Shown here one piece after another: positions 59,901 through 64,000 of a DNA stretch of 64,000 bases. A program made the translations under genes and the position numbers. Below the pieces are notes generated by a model. It worked only from the letters and a program-made list of their open reading frames with translations. It had not been told where the DNA came from and made no database searches. The DNA lies in assembly GCF_016545825.1 (NCBI RefSeq), contig NC_052614.1, positions 22,896,559 to 22,960,558 of the forward strand, written 5' to 3'. Numbering within the stretch: position 1 is the first letter of the stretch; each line of letters starts with the position of its first letter. This stretch comes from Eucalyptus grandis. Taxonomy: Eukaryota > Streptophyta > Magnoliopsida > Myrtales > Myrtaceae.

Positions 59901-60345
59901 TGACCTAAACGTCGTTCCTCCCCACCCGCATTGACAGTCAATCTCAGGCCCTTCTCTCCGTCGCCGTTCATGCCCAAAGTTGGTCATCGGTCGCCATCGT
60001 CAGTTGCCACTGTTGGTCGCTGTTGCCGCTCACCGCTCACCATCGTCGCTCGTCCAGGTTCGACCCCTTCTCCCCCTCCCCTGTGATGAAATTAGGGCTC
60101 GATTATTTAATTAGGGTTGGCTGACCTAAACGCCGTTCCTCGCCATCCGCGTTCATAGTAGATCACAGGCCTTTCTCTCCGTTGCCGTTCACGCCTAGAG
60201 CTGGTCATCGATCGCTGTCGCTGCTCACCGCTCACCATCCTTGGTCATCGTCACCACTCACAATTGTCGGTCATCCAGGTTTGGCCCCTTCCCCCCATCC
60301 GTTGTGATGAAATTAAGGCTCGATTATTTAATTAGGGCTCCACTC
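59901..60345 (+). repeat. Tandem duplication of about 220 bp in the MULE leader
   Basis: Copy one (59901-60120) and copy two (60122-60345) both start TGACCTAAACG(T/C)CGTTCCTC. Both pass through TGGTCATCG and CTCACCGCTCACCATC, and end GTGATGAAATTA(G/A)GGCTCG then ATTATTTAATTAGGG. They differ by substitutions and small indels. Confidence 0.8.
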
Positions 60346-60589
60346 GATTATTTAATTAGGGCTCAATTATTTTATTACAGCTCCGATGGAATTTGTGTTG
60401 ATATACTTCAACTGAAACTTGTTGACATTACACAAAGAGACCAGATTTCTCATTATTTTGGTGAATTTGTCTTTCAAGCCAATGTCAGAGTATGTGATTG
60501 TTAGATCACTGTCTATGCATCTTCTTAAGAGCATCCTAGTAAAACACGTGACTAATGCCATTCTAAGAAAAAAACTAAGTTCTTGAACC

Positions 60590-60755
60590 ACCCTGCTTGT
60601 GAGAGTATATAGAGTATGTCCTTGAACCACCCTGTTTGTGAGGCTATATAGGGTATGTCCTTGAACCACATTGCTGTGGTTGCTGTATAGGGTATGTTTA
60701 TCAATCCAAAAACCTGCTGTGATTGCTATATAGGGTATGTTTATCAATCCAAAAT
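60590..60755 (+). repeat. Short tandem repeats of about 50 bp upstream of the transposase
   Basis: Four imperfect units, each containing TATATAGGGTATGT followed by CCTTGAACCAC or TTATCAATCCAAAA. They are non-coding and lie between the leader duplication and the transposase. Confidence 0.65.
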
Positions 60756-61111
60756 TCTGAATAAGAACATAATCCTACTGTGATTTGATTAAGTTGATGT
60801 CAGAGTATGCTATGCTTTGATTTGCTCAAGTTACTGTACATTCTCTCACATTGCATGTTTAGTGCAGTAGACATGCTTGGGTTGTGATTGCTATGTGGGG
60901 ACCTTTGTTTTTTGTTAATATTTTAAGGGAATGGAAGGCAAATAATTAAAGTGTCGACCTCTTTTTTGGCTTTTTTGGCTGTCATGTAGGGGCATATTGT
61001 CAGTGTGGGGACCTCTATTTACTAAAGTCCATGAGAGTGGGGGGACTCCCATGTGCAATTGTCTAGTGGTCCCAAAACCTAATGATTATTTTTCTTGTTC
61101 TTGGTGCAGTA

Positions 61112-63866
61112 ATGGCGCATGACAAGGATTATGTCGTTGTTATAGTTTGCTACAATGGGGAATTTGTGATTGGGGAGGATGAGTGGGAGTATGAGGGTGG
61201 AAATGAGGGCACCATCTTTGTGGATATAGAGAAGGCATCTTATATAGGATTTCTTAGGGATATAAATACTTATTTGCCTTGTAAAGTTCAAAAGCTGCTG
61301 TATTGTATTCCTGGGAAAGACTTAAGAGAGGGTTTGAGATGCTTAGAAGATGATAATGGTCTTAGGGATGTTCTATACCATTATCTTCATGGTGAAGAGG
61401 TAAAAATATTTGTTGAGTACAATAGTGAAAGTGAGGATGAAGATGATGATGGAGAGATCGCTGGAGTAGGACAAGAAGGAGATGGTATTCAAGGTAGTAC
61501 TGACGTTAGGGTCGAAGGAGGGCAGGATAGATATGATGGACATGAGAAAAGCGCAGATGCAGTTCACCAAAGTGATGATGACATAGGTGATGTCACAATC
61601 TCTCGGATTAGGTTGGGAAGTAGCTGAATCAGCGATGATGATGATGGAGGGTTGCCTGCTGAAAATTTTATAAGTGATGACGACGACGAGGAGCTTGTAC
61701 AATCAAGAATACAGCGAAGGGATTTTTTAACAGCTAAGTTTGCAGCTTTGCAAGTAATCGAGGAAGTTCCAAACAGACCCAAAGGCCGCACAGATGCTAG
61801 TGCTGCTGGCGAGGAAACTGACTATGAAGAAAGCGTCGAGAATGCTACTTCCCAGGATGAGCTTGAAGAAGATGAAGGACCTGCGCATAGAAGGAAAAGG
61901 AAAAGTAAGTTTCATTCTTATGATCCATCCATTGCCTCTCCCACTTTGTCGGTAGGCATGAAATTTCATGATGCTAAACAATTTAGGGAAGCTATACTGA
62001 AGATCTCCATTGCTGCACAAAAGAACGTTGACTTCATTAGAAACACTAAGACCTTTGTAAGAGCTAGGTGTTCACAGCAAAATTGTCAATGGAAGATCAA
62101 TGGCGCATTTGTTATGAAAACTGGATCTTTCCAGATTAGAGCCTACCAAGAGGAACATACTTGTTCCATTAATTTTGAGAATAAAAGGGTAACAAGTGCA
62201 TGGCTATCGAAGCAATTCTTTGAATTGATTAAGCTAATGCCTCAGATGAATACTACTCAGTTCAAGATGCTGGTGAAGGAGCAGTAGGCATCAATATATC
62301 TAGGAATCAATGTAAAAGATCGAAGCAAAAGGTGATGAAGATACTCATTGGTCAGTACAGCGGTGAATATGGACAGTTGTGGGACTATGCTTGGGAGTGT
62401 AGGTTGCAAAATCCTGGAAGTAGAGTGTATCTCGAGGTCATGGAGAGACCACTTCTTGATATTGGGATGAAGTTCAATAAATTTTATGTTTGTTTCGATG
62501 CATGCAAACGAGGTTTTTATCTGGTTGTAGACGGATTATGGGATTGGACGGGTGTTTTTTGAAGGGCTTGTGCAAGGGAGAATTGTTGGCCACAATTGGA
62601 AGAGATGCAAACAACCAAATGTTTCCCCTGGCTTGGGCTGTTGTGAAGGTAGAGAACAAGGACAATTGGTCCTGGTTCCTAAAAAATTTGATGACTAATT
62701 TGGAGATAACAAATGGGGCAGGGTGGGCGTTCGTGAGCGATCAACAAAAGGTAATGTTTGCTTTTTAAAATATTAACATACTTGTTTGCTTTTTGATATC
62801 AACATGTCATTTGCTTATATTTTTTTATATTTTCAATTATTGCAGGGACTTGTTCCAGCAATAGCTGAGCTGTTGCCTTATGCTGAACATCGAATGTGTG
62901 CGCAACACATATACGCAAATTGAGCAAAGACCTATAAAGGGGACAAGTTGCAGTCGCAATTTTGGCAGCTGGCAAAGAGCACGAATATGGCTGACTTTAA
63001 GATGGCCAAAGAAAAGATGCTTCAATTGACAAATGATGGTTATGATGCACTGTTCCAAACATACCCGAAGCATTGGTGTAGGGCGTTCTTCAGCGAGGAA
63101 TTCAAGTGCGATAACATTGATAACAACATCTGCGAAGCATTCAATGGGAGGATAATAGATGCTAGATGTAAACCAATTATCTCGATGCTTGAAAACATAC
63201 GGGTTTTGGTCATGACTCGGCTGCACAGACAAAGAGATGACACTGCAAAGTGGACTAAGCAATATGGTCCTAGGATTGCTAAGAAATTGGATGACAACTT
63301 GGTTACAAGTAAGTATTGTCATCCCATTTGGAATGGGGATGAAGGATATGAGATAATGAAGGGTTTCGATAAGTATGTTGTCCATTTAGGTACGACGAAG
63401 TGTTCATGTAGAGCATGGCAACTCAGTGGAATTCCTTGTGCACATGCCATATGTGTAATTCAATTGAAGGGCACAACACAGAAGACTACCTTGATGATTG
63501 GTACAAGAAATCGAAATATCTTGCTTCGTATCAATTCATGTTGCAGCCAATTAGAAGTAGCAAGTTCTGGGAGCCAACAAATCGCGAAGCATCTCAACCT
63601 TTGCCACTAAAGAAGAGAATGGGAAGACCAAAGAAAAAAAAAGAAAAATGACGGAGGGAGAGGACTCATGTCACCGTAGGATGAATAGGATGGGTGTACC
63701 GATAAAGTGCTCTTTTTGCCACATAACAAGGCACAATATTAAAGGTTGTCAATTAAAGAAGCAGCATGAACAATTGAGGCCAGCCGAAGGGCCTAGTGAA
63801 GGGACAGTTGGAGAAGGAGAAACAGAAAGGCGAAGTGAGTCGACTGTTCTTGATCGACGACAATAA
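61112..63866 (+). pseudogene. MULE transposase (MuDR-type), frame-broken
   Basis: The start ATG at 61112 follows an acceptor-like TTCTTGGTGCAG and gives MAHDKDYVVVIVCYNGEFVI. Domains in order: acidic N-terminal region; MuDR DNA-binding domain (about 61950-62280, SVGMKFHDAKQFREAILKIS); MULE catalytic domain with D in GLDGCFLKG (62547), D in FVSDQQK (62739) and E in NNICEAFNGRI (63134); SWIM zinc finger CSCRAWQLSGIPCAHA (63401-63445); CCHC knuckle CSFCHITRHNIKGC (about 63708-63750). A 95-bp GT-AG intron (62751-62845) splits SDQQK/GLVPA. Lesions: TGA at 61625, one-base losses near 62284, 62514 and 63469, TGA for Trp at 62921, and a shift in the A-run near 63635. Catalytic and zinc residues are all kept, so damage looks recent or technical. 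Confidence 0.85.
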
Positions 63867-64000
63867 ACTCGTAAGTCATGACAATTGTGTTTATGTTGCT
63901 TTATGGTTTGTTATGAATATGTACATAGATATAAGTGACATGTATGTAATGTTTTTGTCTTTGTCGGTCACGGTGACACGTGAAGAATTGGTGAAGCCCC

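Larger units (their letters stand above)
59645..64000 (+). mobile_element. Mutator-like transposon (MULE) with transposase, right end outside the window
   Basis: The left end carries stacked motifs CCCCTCAAGTGCCTTAACTT, GACACTTAAGTGCCATAACT and CACTTGAGTGCCAATTCGG, typical of MULE inverted-repeat ends. A 1.4-kb non-coding leader with tandem duplications follows, then a transposase gene (61112-63866). The exact left terminus is uncertain by several bases because the right end and the target duplication lie beyond 64000. It is structurally autonomous but its transposase frame is broken. Confidence 0.75.

Overview
The window is plant nuclear DNA from a eudicot. It carries a TIR-NB-ARC-LRR resistance gene, a class that grasses lack, plus plant retrotransposons and plant gene fragments. 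The resistance-gene wording (MHDQLRDLGREIV, then KANEGTKKIEAICLS across an intron) is typical of Myrtaceae such as Eucalyptus or Syzygium; that placement is from memory of the family, not from a search. Most of the window is transposable-element sequence. I see no intact protein-coding gene.

Layout. 1-8000: unassigned sequence and three inverted-repeat DNA elements: a Mutator-like MITE with a 10-bp target duplication (3557-4406), a Tourist-like MITE (4876-5639) and a degraded inverted-repeat element holding the 5' end of a stachyose/raffinose-synthase-like gene (6737-7573). 8059-20008: a four-exon TNL gene with frameshifts and a stop codon inside the P-loop. A 3.2-kb LTR-type insertion sits in its first intron and an inverted-repeat element in its second. 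Its LRR exon contains an exact 135-bp tandem array. 20009-22150: 3' flank and a possible small multi-exon gene. 22150-26549: an L1-type LINE on the minus strand. 26555-35981: a 9.4-kb Ty1-copia element (LTRs, target duplication, gag to RNase H, and an extra env-like reading frame) inserted in the LINE's upstream part. 36190-41090: a 400-bp tandem duplication and a 3' fragment of a second element of the same copia family. 42288-44682: a hAT-type element with a perfect 8-bp duplication carrying pieces of two host genes, CHUP1-like and fasciclin-like arabinogalactan protein, joined tail to tail. 48690-49290: a 5' fragment of a wall-associated-kinase gene. 49717-56427: a second 3.2-kb LTR-type element, split by a young gag-only copia element (50465-53968). 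56483-57561: a Mutator-like non-autonomous element carrying an F-box gene fragment. 57570-58852: an LTR remnant. 59645-64000: a Mutator-like transposon with transposase, running off the right edge.

Two themes stand out. First, at least three inverted-repeat DNA elements carry 5' pieces of unrelated host genes, so the locus is rich in gene-capturing (Pack-type) elements. Second, at least ten reading-frame breaks in the TNL, the MULE transposase and the copia polymerase are all one-base shortenings of homopolymers. That fits uncorrected long-read consensus error as well as decay, so the pseudogene calls should be confirmed at read level.
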